Shown one piece after another: positions 17,034 through 23,741 of a stretch of DNA of 32,463 bases (its first letter is position 1; every line of letters starts with the position of its first letter). The stretch spans positions 1 to 32,463 of the forward strand of contig JACQVW010000764.1 in the NCBI GenBank assembly GCA_016209535.1. The letters are read 5' to 3'. The translations under genes and the position numbers were made by a program. The notes below the pieces were generated by a model. The model saw nothing but the letters and a program-made list of their open reading frames with translations. It was not told the origin of the DNA and did not search any database. Source of the stretch: Planctomycetota bacterium (lineage in GTDB: Bacteria > Planctomycetota > UBA8108 > SXIK01).

Positions 17034-17844
17034 CGCAGCACTCCTCCTGGCTGAGGTCTCCTTCGGACTCCAACTCGGCCTCGTCGATGACGATCTCGAC
17101 GAAGTTCGCTGGAGGAAGGGGCCCGACGTACTTGAAGAGCATCCTCTGCTCTCGCTTCGCCGCGAGATCGTTGACGGCCTGATCGAGCTCCTCGTCCAGG
17201 CTCTTGGGAACGAGGAAGGCTGCATTGAGGATCATCCGGTCCATCAGGGGATCGTTGAGCCTCACCTCGTCGGCCAAGCCTCGCAGGTGAGATAGGATGG
17301 CCTCCTTCTCGCGCTCGCTTTTCCGCTTCAAGGCAGCTTGAACCTTCTCCCCAAACACCATCAGCCGCCAGTGGTCGCGCCTGCCAGAGAGGGAATCGCT
17401 GCTCAGCGCGTCGCGCTCCTCCGCGATCTCCTGGTCCTCCCGCAGGATCTCCTCGAAGACCACGTCTTTCCTCCAGGTGACCTTCAGGCCCAGCTCGTGC
17501 TTGTCGCGGACTCTGTCGAAGGCCGCGTGCATCTCCCCGCGCCGCCTCCGGAGCACACGCCGGATCCCCTGCTCGCGGGTGGCGATCGTGGCGAACTTCA
17601 CGGGGAGGACCGCCGCCATCGCCATGGCTTCCTCGACCACACGTTGATGGTGGAGGACGCTCTGGCGCTCCACCCTGTACGTGGTGAGGGGAGACTCGCT
17701 GACGAGGGCGCACAGGTCTCCTTCCTGGACGGCCCAGACCGACGTGTGCTCGCCTGCTATGCCAGGGGTCTCGAGAAGGCGCGGGAGCCTGCCTTGCGCG
17801 ACGCAATAGATGTACAGGCCTTGTGTTGTGGTCGCTTTGCTCAC
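17017..17844 (-). CDS. GvpF/GvpL-family gas vesicle protein (copy upstream of gvpG)
   Basis: A 275-aa protein. Start chosen: GTG at 17844 (VSKATTTQGLYIYCV), 5 nt after the stop of the preceding gene, because the family begins at LYIYCV. Family marks are GLYIYCVAQGRLP, VLHHQRVVEEAMAMAAVLPV followed by KFATI, NAAFLV and the C-terminal YVGPLPPANFVEIVI. This is the most typical GvpL/GvpF of the four copies, and its position just before gvpG matches the common gvpF-gvpG order. Role: GvpA-binding assembly factor. An upstream TTG at 17925 would overlap the previous gene and lacks a ribosome-binding site. Confidence 0.93.
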   Translation of the reverse strand: MSKATTTQGLYIYCVAQGRLPRLLETPGIAGEHTSVWAVQEGDLCALVSESPLTTYRVERQSVLHHQRVVEEAMAMAAVLPVKFATIATREQGIRRVLRRRRGEMHAAFDRVRDKHELGLKVTWRKDVVFEEILREDQEIAEERDALSSDSLSGRRDHWRLMVFGEKVQAALKRKSEREKEAILSHLRGLADEVRLNDPLMDRMILNAAFLVPKSLDEELDQAVNDLAAKREQRMLFKYVGPLPPANFVEIVIDEAELESEGDLSQEECCDAAPR

Positions 17845-17849
17845 GGTCC

Positions 17850-18227
17850 TCAGCGCTCGATCCTCATCATCGTCCAGGTCTTCTCGGGCCACGATGGCAG
17901 GCTCGCACGCCCCTTCCGGCGGCAAGCCTTCGCCGATCCGCCAAGGCGCTTCCTCAGCCGCGCGGCCATCTCGCTGTTGAGCTCGCGACGCCGCTGGTTG
18001 CGCCTCAAAGCCCGGCGGAGGTTCTCCCGCTCGTTCTCGAGCATGGACCGCTTGTGCTCCAGCATCTGGCTCGTCAGCTCGCTGCCATGACTCCTGCGCG
18101 GCATCGACCGAAGGCCCGCCCTCAGGCTCGAGTGCAGGTCAGCCAGCCTGGGGACGTACCTCCTCGCCATGGATCTCGTGCTCGAGCTCGACGGACGCTT
18201 GAGGCACCCGAACTTGCTCTTCGCCAT
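17850..18227 (-). CDS. Small very basic coiled-coil protein of unknown function
   Basis: A 125-aa protein, strongly Arg/Ser-rich, beginning MAKSKFGCLKRPSSSSTRS. A central predicted helix (MLEHKRSMLENERENLRRAL, then RRNQRRRELNSEMAARLRKR) looks like a charged coiled coil. ATG 18227 is supported by an AGGAAGGAGAG ribosome-binding site. It fits snugly between gvpO (15-bp gap) and gvpF (5-bp gap), which supports it being a real gene. I recognise no family. It is unlike GvpC (no 30-40-residue repeats). It could bind acidic vesicle components or nucleic acid; unknown. Confidence 0.75.
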   Translation of the reverse strand: MAKSKFGCLKRPSSSSTRSMARRYVPRLADLHSSLRAGLRSMPRRSHGSELTSQMLEHKRSMLENERENLRRALRRNQRRRELNSEMAARLRKRLGGSAKACRRKGRASLPSWPEKTWTMMRIER

Positions 18228-18242
18228 GTCCGACTCTCCTTC

Positions 18243-18551
18243 CTAGAAGCTTGTCTCCAGGACGATGGACTCATCGACCTTCGTGGGCGTGGGCTCGGGG
18301 ACCGCGGTCCGCGAGCGGGCCTTCCGCCTCGCGTAGCCTTGGATCCGCAGGTCACCGTCGAGCAGCACCTCGTACACGGAGACGAGGCCGTCCCGGCCGT
18401 ACCTGCGCATGTGCTCATCATCCTCGATGATCTCCGCGAACACGCGGAAGCCTCCGTCGTGGGGCTGGATCGCCACCACCGTGCAGGGCTTCCCAAGGAT
18501 CTTGAGGAAGAACCGCGTCGTCGCCTCGTGGACACTATCGATCTCGGGCAT
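18243..18551 (-). CDS. gvpO: Gas vesicle protein GvpO
   Basis: A 102-aa protein in the GvpO pattern: helix (VHEATTRFFLKILGKPCTVV), then a three-strand sheet (GGFRVFAEIIE, SVYEVLLDGDLRIQGYARRK) with the VYEV-LDGDLR-GYxRR block that marks the family. The tail is Pro/Thr-rich. ATG 18551 is preferred over GTG 18560 because it has GAGGTGA 6 nt upstream. GvpO is essential for vesicle formation in haloarchaea and common in actinobacterial clusters; its mechanism is not established. It lies 27 bp after gvpN. Confidence 0.9.
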   Translation of the reverse strand: MPEIDSVHEATTRFFLKILGKPCTVVAIQPHDGGFRVFAEIIEDDEHMRRYGRDGLVSVYEVLLDGDLRIQGYARRKARSRTAVPEPTPTKVDESIVLETSF

Positions 18552-18578
18552 CGGAGTCACCTCGGTTTCTCTCGTGCT

Positions 18579-19586
18579 TCAGTCTGGGACCCCTGCCAGG
18601 GCGAGCTCCTTCGTGGGGGCGCTGGACTTCGCCTTGCAGGTTTTTCCGCGACTGGAGACGTTTCCAGCGGTCTGGCAGTACCGGTCGATCAGGCTGCCGA
18701 TGATCTTGGTCGTCTCCATCCTCACCGAGCGCGTTCCGAGCCGGGAGGTCTCCGATCCTAGGACGTCGAAGCAGATCTGGCGGAAGATCGGATCGTCAGA
18801 GCATACTCTCGCTCCGCGTACCCGCGCCGTCTTGGCGATCATGATCCCGGCGCGCACCGTCGGCGCGAAGTCGTACATGTCCTTCTCCTGCCGGAAGGCC
18901 CTGATGATCTGGACGATGGGCGCGATCTCCTCAGGCGTCGTCCCAGACCGCGACGCGGCGATCGCGCACTCGGTCACCTCGTCGAAGTGCTCCAGATCCA
19001 AGGTGACCATCCTGTCACGGAGCGCGTCCTGCGTCTTGTGCACCCCGGCGTACTCCTCCGGGTTGCTGCTGAAGATCGCGCAGAAGTCGGGAGAGACGCG
19101 GATGTAGTGCTGGCCGTCACGGGCGGTCGGCAGGTCCAGCATCCGCTCCTGGAGGACCGAGAGGAGGATGTTATTGGTCTCGGGGCGAGCTCGCGTGAAC
19201 TCGTCGTAGATCAAGGTGAAGCCGTACTTGCAGGCCACGGTGAGGCGGTTGTCGACCCAGCGCTTGAAGTAGTCCTCCTCGCTGCGCCGGACCGAGTGGA
19301 TGAAGTTGTCCACGACCTTCCTGACCTTGAACCCCTGCGCGCCGCCTACCAGGTCCGACGTCGTGAGCTCGTCATCGCCGTGGATCAGGACCACGGGCCG
19401 ATTGATCTTGCTCGCGATGTGCATGGCGACCGTCGTCTTCCCCGTGCCCGAGATCCCACGCAGGTGGAGGGGAAAGCCCGCTGCCAGGTATCCCATCGCA
19501 CGCTCGACGAGGTCCCGGATGTAAGGCGTCTCGACGAATCCCTCGACGGGACGCGGCTCGATGAGCGTGGTCAGTTCCTGGGTCAT
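18579..19586 (-). CDS. gvpN: Gas vesicle AAA+ ATPase GvpN (MoxR-type)
   Basis: A 335-aa protein with Walker A GISGTGKTT (about 44-52), Walker B FTLIYDEFTRA and sensor/arginine motifs (IFSSNPEEYAG, RDRMVTLDL). The segment GDDELTTSDLVGGAQGFK is typical of GvpN. ATG 19586 has AGGAA just upstream. The frame is open further upstream but would enter the leader of the sigma-54 promoter at 19724-19740. The C-terminus carries a Cys/Ser/Lys-rich tail (GKTCKAKSSAPTK). GvpN proteins support vesicle growth by ATP-dependent remodelling. It is the first gene of the long downstream operon. Confidence 0.95.
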   Translation of the reverse strand: MTQELTTLIEPRPVEGFVETPYIRDLVERAMGYLAAGFPLHLRGISGTGKTTVAMHIASKINRPVVLIHGDDELTTSDLVGGAQGFKVRKVVDNFIHSVRRSEEDYFKRWVDNRLTVACKYGFTLIYDEFTRARPETNNILLSVLQERMLDLPTARDGQHYIRVSPDFCAIFSSNPEEYAGVHKTQDALRDRMVTLDLEHFDEVTECAIAASRSGTTPEEIAPIVQIIRAFRQEKDMYDFAPTVRAGIMIAKTARVRGARVCSDDPIFRQICFDVLGSETSRLGTRSVRMETTKIIGSLIDRYCQTAGNVSSRGKTCKAKSSAPTKELALAGVPD

Positions 19587-19723
19587 GCGTTCCTGTCTGT
19601 GATACTCGACCGCTTCGGCCTGCCTGGACACTACGACGGGCGGGTACCTGTTCCGCACCCCCAAGCAAGCGCGCAGGAGGAGAAAGGGGAGTGATCCTTT
19701 CGTCTCTGCGCCAGTGCGTGCAA

Positions 19724-19740
19724 TAGCAAGAGGCGTGCCA
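19724..19740 (-). promoter_or_regulatory. Sigma-54 promoter of the gvpN operon
   Basis: The minus strand reads TGGCACGCCTCTTGCTA. This has the -24 GG (19739-19738) and -12 GC (19727-19726) with the exact 10-nt spacing, and matches the TGGCACG-N4-TTGCW consensus throughout its conserved positions. The predicted start site is near 19714, giving a leader of about 127 nt before gvpN. Confidence 0.85.
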
Positions 19741-19813
19741 CCGCGGATCAGGAGGGAATGCGAGCCAGATCACGCGAAGCCTGCGGAACTACGAGCTATA
19801 GCCCCCTCCTGAG

Positions 19814-19838
19814 AGGGCAGGGATGCCCGGACTGCCCT
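19814..19838. promoter_or_regulatory. Inverted repeat, candidate activator (UAS) site
   Basis: AGGGCAG (19814-19820) and CTGCCCT (19832-19838) form a perfect 7-bp inverted repeat with an 11-bp spacer. It sits 75-100 bp upstream of the -24 element of the gvpN sigma-54 promoter, the usual distance for NtrC-type enhancer sites. The binding protein is not known; the neighbouring activators at 24162-26776 are candidates. Confidence 0.4.
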
Positions 19839-19909
19839 TTGCCCCGAGAGCGGAGTGGGGGTCCTATGGAATCTCCGCCATGGCGCCGGCACCCTAGCTC
19901 GAGTGCAAG

Positions 19910-19951
19910 AAAAAAGGCGAGGCGAGAGGACCCGTTGCCTCTCACCTCGCC
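19910..19951 (-). terminator. Intrinsic terminator after gvpA
   Basis: On the minus strand a 14-bp stem is followed directly by six Ts. The arms are the complements of 19938-19951 and 19916-19929, GC-rich with one G-T wobble; the loop is 8 nt; the T-run is the complement of 19910-19915. It begins about 27 nt after the gvpA stop codon. Confidence 0.9.
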
Positions 19952-19978
19952 CTTGCTGCCTCCGCGTTACTTGCAGTC

Positions 19979-20194
19979 TCAGGCGGGCGTGGCGGCCGAC
20001 GCGGTGAGGCCGACGGCCTCGGCGTACTTCAGGAACGTCTCGACGGACGCGCACACCACGCGGGCCTCGATCGCGAGGAGCTCGATCCCGACCATGGAGA
20101 CGCGGGCCCACGCGTCGATCACGATCCCCTTGTCGAGGATGCGGTCGACGACCTCGACCAGACTGGACGACCCGATCGTCTTCTGAACAGCCAT
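19979..20194 (-). CDS. gvpA: Gas vesicle major shell protein GvpA
   Basis: A 71-aa protein with the classical GvpA sequence: [55 protein letters not shown]. This is the amphipathic helix-strand-strand-helix that polymerises into the ribbed gas vesicle wall. ATG 20194 has a strong AAGGAGAG ribosome-binding site about 7 nt upstream. It is flanked by its own sigma-54 promoter (20323-20338) and an intrinsic terminator (19910-19951), so it can be made monocistronically at high level. A Cys lies in the second helix region (ARVVCASVE). The length is normal for the family. Confidence 0.97.
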   Translation of the reverse strand: MAVQKTIGSSSLVEVVDRILDKGIVIDAWARVSMVGIELLAIEARVVCASVETFLKYAEAVGLTASAATPA

Positions 20195-20322
20195 TCGGAC
20201 TCTCCTTCTTCTGGAGAAACAGTGAGAAGTGAACCAACCAAACCCTCTTGGATCTCGGGGTGGACAGGGCAGGGGCGCGCCTAGCCTGCTCTTTAACCCT
20301 ACGATCCGACGAGATCTCCCTG

Positions 20323-20338
20323 AGCAACCGGCGTACCA
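20323..20338 (-). promoter_or_regulatory. Sigma-54 promoter of gvpA
   Basis: The minus strand reads TGGTACGCCGGTTGCT: GG (20337-20336), 10 nt, GC (20325-20324). Only one position differs from TGGCACG-N4-TTGCW (C to T, tolerated). The predicted start is near 20312, leaving about 118 nt of leader before gvpA. It lies in the gap between the Get3-like gene and gvpA. Confidence 0.82.
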
Positions 20339-20422
20339 CGAGGAGGGAGAAGGGTACGCTCAGACGTAATGGGCTGCGTCGCAAGGGCTTGAAAGCTCCT
20401 CTGAGACAAGGCTCCTGAGACC

Positions 20423-21436
20423 TCACGGCTCCCTGCAGCTCGCGATGTATGGCGACGCCGCCAGGGATATGGATCTGGCTCCACGCTTCCCCGGACCACT
20501 TGGGAGGTCCAGGTGCGGAAGGATCTCTGCGCCTAGCCTTCGCAGCTTGTCCACGCCCCGGATGTCGTCCGGCTCTCTGGCCACGCGGATCAGATGCTCT
20601 TTCTGGAACCGCTTCTCCAGCTCATTCCAGTAACGCTCCTGCTCCCGGCGCTTGACCTTGCAGAAGCGGCAGATCTCGCCTTCCTCCGGGAGGAGGCCGT
20701 TGACGACGACCGACCGGACAGGGATCCCGAACCGTTTGAGGTGCTCGAGGAGCCGGGCGCTTTCCTCCACGGCGAGCGCCTCGGGCGTCGTCACCAGGAC
20801 GAACCTTGAGCGGCGCGGGTCCTTCAGGAGCGCCTTCATCCGCTTGATCGTCCGCTTCATCGTGAACAGGAAGTCATCCTGGGGGCAATCCGCCTCTTCG
20901 CGTGCCATGTGGTAGACCACCTCGCGGTACCTGTATCGCAGCCGGGCGAGCGCGCCGATCCAGCTTTCGAGGACATCCGGCATCGAGAGGAGCCTGAGAG
21001 CGTGCCCGGTAGGAGCCGTGTCGAGCACGTACGTCGAATACCGGCCTTCCTCCATCAGGTCCATGACGCTCTTGAGCCCCATGACCTCGTCAAGCCCAGG
21101 TATGGTCAACGACGTGAGCCCATCGATGTCGGACTCGTCAAGGTACGTGCCGCTCGAAAGGATAGCCCTCAGGTGGCCCTCGTGCTCCGCCCTGAAGCGG
21201 CGGAGCACCACCTCGGGGTCGACCTCGAGGACATCGAGGTTGCGGACACCCGCCACGGGCACGATGGAGGGGCCCACAGCCTGGACCAAGCAGTCGCCGA
21301 GGGAGTGGGCTGGGTCCGTCGAGAAGAGGAGGGTCCTCTCCTCGAGCTCGGCGATGGAGAGGGCCACGGCGGCGGAGCAGGTAGTCTTCCCCACGCCGCC
21401 CTTGCCGCCGAAGATGATCAAGGAGCTTTCGTTCAT
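20423..21436 (-). CDS. Get3/ArsA-family ATPase with CxxC motif
   Basis: A 337-aa P-loop ATPase of the ArsA/TRC40/Get3 group. It has the deviant Walker A GKGGVGKTT (11-19), switch I STDPAHSLGD (39-48), switch II LDTAPTGHALRLL and A-loop region VTTPEALAVEES. Cys256-x-x-Cys259 (ICRFCK) matches the zinc-binding dimer motif of Get3 rather than the metalloid-binding cysteines of ArsA. No arsenic genes are nearby. Get3 shields hydrophobic transmembrane segments of tail-anchored proteins. Here it sits between the GvpF-J fusion and gvpA, so I infer a role in escorting hydrophobic GvpA-type proteins. The ATG at 21436 has no clear ribosome-binding site. Confidence 0.92.
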   Translation of the reverse strand: MNESSLIIFGGKGGVGKTTCSAAVALSIAELEERTLLFSTDPAHSLGDCLVQAVGPSIVPVAGVRNLDVLEVDPEVVLRRFRAEHEGHLRAILSSGTYLDESDIDGLTSLTIPGLDEVMGLKSVMDLMEEGRYSTYVLDTAPTGHALRLLSMPDVLESWIGALARLRYRYREVVYHMAREEADCPQDDFLFTMKRTIKRMKALLKDPRRSRFVLVTTPEALAVEESARLLEHLKRFGIPVRSVVVNGLLPEEGEICRFCKVKRREQERYWNELEKRFQKEHLIRVAREPDDIRGVDKLRRLGAEILPHLDLPSGPGKRGARSISLAASPYIASCREP

Positions 21437-21501
21437 GCCATCGCGCAGGACGCTTGATCCGCCCTGCTCCCCCTGTGGGTTTCCTGAGCTCGCACGATCT
21501 C

Positions 21502-22524
21502 TCAGCGCGAGAGGAGAGCTTCGCCGGGGGCCGTGGCGGTGCTCGTCTCCTCCCCGGCGCCCGGAACCAAGCGATGGACGAAGCTCTCGCAGTATGCGGT
21601 CAAGAGGTCGTAGGCCCCGACGATCTCCTGATAGCGCCGGTAGTCCTCGGGGCCGGCATCCCCCCGGTCAGGGTGGTGCTCGGAGGCCAGACGCCGGAAC
21701 GCCTCCCTCACATCGGCCAGGCTCGCCTGCTCGGGGAGCGCCAGCGTGGTCCGCGCGGCGTCCAGGAGCTCCCACGGATCTGCTTGCAGCTCCAGGTCGC
21801 AGAAGCTGTAAGGCGGCAGGGGGCCTATGCGCTTGACCTGAAGGTCCCCATCCCGGGTCCTCGCCGCCTCCTCCACCGCCCTGTCGAACTCCGCTTCGCG
21901 GTCCTGCTCCACGAGGAACGCCCCGTTCAAGATCATGTCAGCGTCCAGGAGCCGGTGGAGCGTCACCGCGGCTGCCGCCGGCTTCAGCCTCGAGAGGATG
22001 CTCTCCACGGCCTCCCTGCGCCGCTCCTCGACGAGCTCGAAGAGGCGCTTGCCCACCCTGATTTGCAGCTCTTGGGAAGGATGCCTCGCGAACTCTTCCC
22101 TGAGCGCGGCGACCTCCCTGTCGCTCGAGGCGCACGCGACCGCCACCTTCGCATGGTCCCAGCGGGCCTGGACGGCGAGCTCGACGTGGCGCGTGACCCT
22201 CTTCAGGGCGGCCTTGAGCTGGAGGTAGAGGCGGGACACCGTCTCACGGACCTCCTCCTTCCCTGAGGCCACCATCCCAAAACGGAACGGGACCAAACTC
22301 CCTGCCCCCAGGAGGGACTGGTTGACCTCCTGGTGCCGAGCCACCAGGGACATGAGAGTCCCCTCGTCGGCCCCGTCGAAGCGGTCGTGCCAGGTCCGGC
22401 TCACGACGGCGGCCAGGTCCTTCACCGGGACAAGCTCGACGGGCGCGCCGTCGATGCCCACCAGACCGGAGCAGGGCAGGCCCCTGACACCCAGGACAGC
22501 GTAGATGTAGTGCCGTTCCGCCAT
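21502..22524 (-). CDS. GvpF/GvpL fused to a C-terminal DnaJ (J) domain
   Basis: A 340-aa protein. Residues 1-245 are a GvpF/L protein: RHYIYAVLGVRGLP, HQEVNQSLLGAGSLVPFRFG, ADMILNGAFLVEQ and GPLPPYSFCDLELQ. Residues about 250-315 are a J domain: WELLDAARTTLALPEQASLA, then DVREAFRRLASEH, HPD at 284-286 in EHHPDRGD, and the closing helix YRRYQEIVGAYDLL. The HPD tripeptide is the Hsp70-stimulating element, so this protein should recruit Hsp70. A Hsp70 is encoded in the same cluster at 14624-16498. The ATG follows the stop of the GvpA-family gene with no gap (TAGATG). Known: J domains select Hsp70 clients. Inference: GvpF delivers bound GvpA to Hsp70. Confidence 0.92.
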   Translation of the reverse strand: MAERHYIYAVLGVRGLPCSGLVGIDGAPVELVPVKDLAAVVSRTWHDRFDGADEGTLMSLVARHQEVNQSLLGAGSLVPFRFGMVASGKEEVRETVSRLYLQLKAALKRVTRHVELAVQARWDHAKVAVACASSDREVAALREEFARHPSQELQIRVGKRLFELVEERRREAVESILSRLKPAAAAVTLHRLLDADMILNGAFLVEQDREAEFDRAVEEAARTRDGDLQVKRIGPLPPYSFCDLELQADPWELLDAARTTLALPEQASLADVREAFRRLASEHHPDRGDAGPEDYRRYQEIVGAYDLLTAYCESFVHRLVPGAGEETSTATAPGEALLSR

Positions 22525-22737
22525 CTACGAGTCTCCGTGCCGCGGCTTCCGGCGCTCGCGCATCACGGTCTCCACGGAAGACAGGAGCACGCGAAGCTGA
22601 AGGTAGATGAGGTCCACGTCCGCGACCGAGATCGTGACCTCGCCGACGAGGACCACGCCCCTGTGAAGGACGCGGTCGAGGACCTCAAGCAGCGTCACGT
22701 CGCGACTCTTCTCGACAAGGCTCTCCACGGTCCTCAT
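22525..22737 (-). CDS. GvpA-family protein, GvpM/GvpS-like
   Basis: A 70-aa protein of the GvpA/J/M family: VTLLEVLDRVLHRGVVLVGE, VTISVADVDLIYLQLRVLLS, SVETVMRERR. The ISVADVDLIYLQLR block resembles the minor GvpM/GvpS/GvpJ proteins rather than the shell GvpA, and the C-terminus is short and basic. ATG 22737 has a weak GAGAG upstream. The next gene, GvpF-J, starts immediately after its stop codon. Probably a minor nucleation component; which letter (J, M or S) fits best cannot be settled by eye. Confidence 0.92.
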   Translation of the reverse strand: MRTVESLVEKSRDVTLLEVLDRVLHRGVVLVGEVTISVADVDLIYLQLRVLLSSVETVMRERRKPRHGDS

Positions 22738-22928
22738 GGGTACCGCTCTCTCGTGCTCACGTCAGGAACCGACACTGGGAACAAGGAACGCAGCCACCAT
22801 CTCTGCGCCCGGCCACCACCCACGTCCCCTTGGAAAACGGTCCGCAGGACGGGGAGCGCGGGCCGGCAGCTCTACCGCGCGCTCCCCCTTCCGGCTGTCC
22901 GGCGAGAGGCTGCCCGCCGCTCGAGCGC

Positions 22929-23741
22929 TCAGTGCGAGGCGCCGCTCCCGGCCAGGCTCTCGACGAGGTGGTGGGACCCGTCGTCACTCTTCTCGACGGT
23001 CCCCCCGGCGACGAGCTCCTTGAGGAGCCCGCTGAGGTCATGCCACGAGACATCGGCCTTCTCGGAAAGCTCGCGGTACTTGAGGCCTGGGTGCTTGCGG
23101 AGGGCCCTCAAGATGCGCTCCCTGGGCTCGCTCGCTCGCTCCGAGACGTTTCCGGAGGACCTGGACTTTGGCGCGTGTCCGCTGTGCATGTGGGCCGCGC
23201 CAGCTCCGGCCCAGGCACGGGCAGCGGCCTCGCCGTCCTGGCGAAGCTCCTCGAGCCTGGCGCGGCAGTCCCCCAGGAGATCCCCGATGGCTCGCTCCCT
23301 TGCGTGAGCCTGCGAGCGAAGCTCGTGCTTGAGCTTCGACATGCTCGACCGTCGCTGCGCCTCGCCTGCCTTGAGTTGGGCCTGGGAGCCCGCCAGTCGC
23401 TTTCCGACCTCGTGGCGCCGTTGACGGCCCTCATCGCTGCGCAGCCGGGTATCTTTGCGGGCCTTCTTGACGCGCTCCGCCTCGCCGCCACGCCGCTCCT
23501 TCCCGGCCGCCTCCTCGAGCTCCTTCACGCAGCTCGCCCTGCTCCGGGATTCTCTCTCGCGCCCCCGCGAGTCCTGGGCGGCCTCCGCCTGCCGGTGGGC
23601 CTCCTCCTCGGCCCGCTCCCTGCTGAAGGCCTCGCCTTGCTCCCGGATCGCTGCGGACCGCCCCCTGTTCGCTTGGCGGTTCTCCTCGTGCAAGTGGTCG
23701 ATCTTCTCCCGCAGGCTCTGCATCTCTTCGGCTCTTGACAT
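22929..23741 (-). CDS. Coiled-coil protein with C-terminal winged-helix-like domain
   Basis: A 270-aa protein. ATG 23741 is chosen for the very strong GGGAGGTGAGG just upstream; the open frame beyond it is likely leader. Residues about 1-180 are highly charged and nearly all predicted helix, beginning MSRAEEMQSLREKIDHLHEE (Arg/Glu/Lys/Gln, long coiled coil). A short Ala/Gly/His segment follows (AWAGAGAAHMHSGH). The C-terminus (PRERILRALRKHPGLKYREL, then SEKADVSWHDLSGLLKELVA, GGTVEKSDDGSHHLV) looks like a winged helix. It is the first gene after the first sigma-54 promoter. I recognise no named Gvp family; a structural coiled-coil or a regulator are both possible. Confidence 0.8.
   Translation of the reverse strand: MSRAEEMQSLREKIDHLHEENRQANRGRSAAIREQGEAFSRERAEEEAHRQAEAAQDSRGRERESRSRASCVKELEEAAGKERRGGEAERVKKARKDTRLRSDEGRQRRHEVGKRLAGSQAQLKAGEAQRRSSMSKLKHELRSQAHARERAIGDLLGDCRARLEELRQDGEAAARAWAGAGAAHMHSGHAPKSRSSGNVSERASEPRERILRALRKHPGLKYRELSEKADVSWHDLSGLLKELVAGGTVEKSDDGSHHLVESLAGSGASH

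Larger units (their letters stand above)
19587..19978. other. gvpN leader and gvpA-gvpN intergenic region
   Basis: This 392-bp gap holds regulation, not a gene. In minus-strand order it contains the gvpA terminator (19910-19951), a 7-bp-arm inverted repeat (19814-19838), a sigma-54 promoter (19724-19740) and a leader of about 127 nt to gvpN. No open frame here shows family similarity or a plausible ribosome-binding site. Confidence 0.7.

Noticed and set aside
20423-21436. Arsenite-efflux ATPase (ArsA)
   Set aside because: Single-domain, with a Get3-type CxxC, and no arsB, arsD, arsC or arsR genes nearby.
22760-22830. A sigma-54-like GC-N10-CC arrangement upstream of the 22525-22737 gene
   Set aside because: The spacing can be found, but the -12 box lacks TTGC and the -24 box is poor compared with the three good matches.
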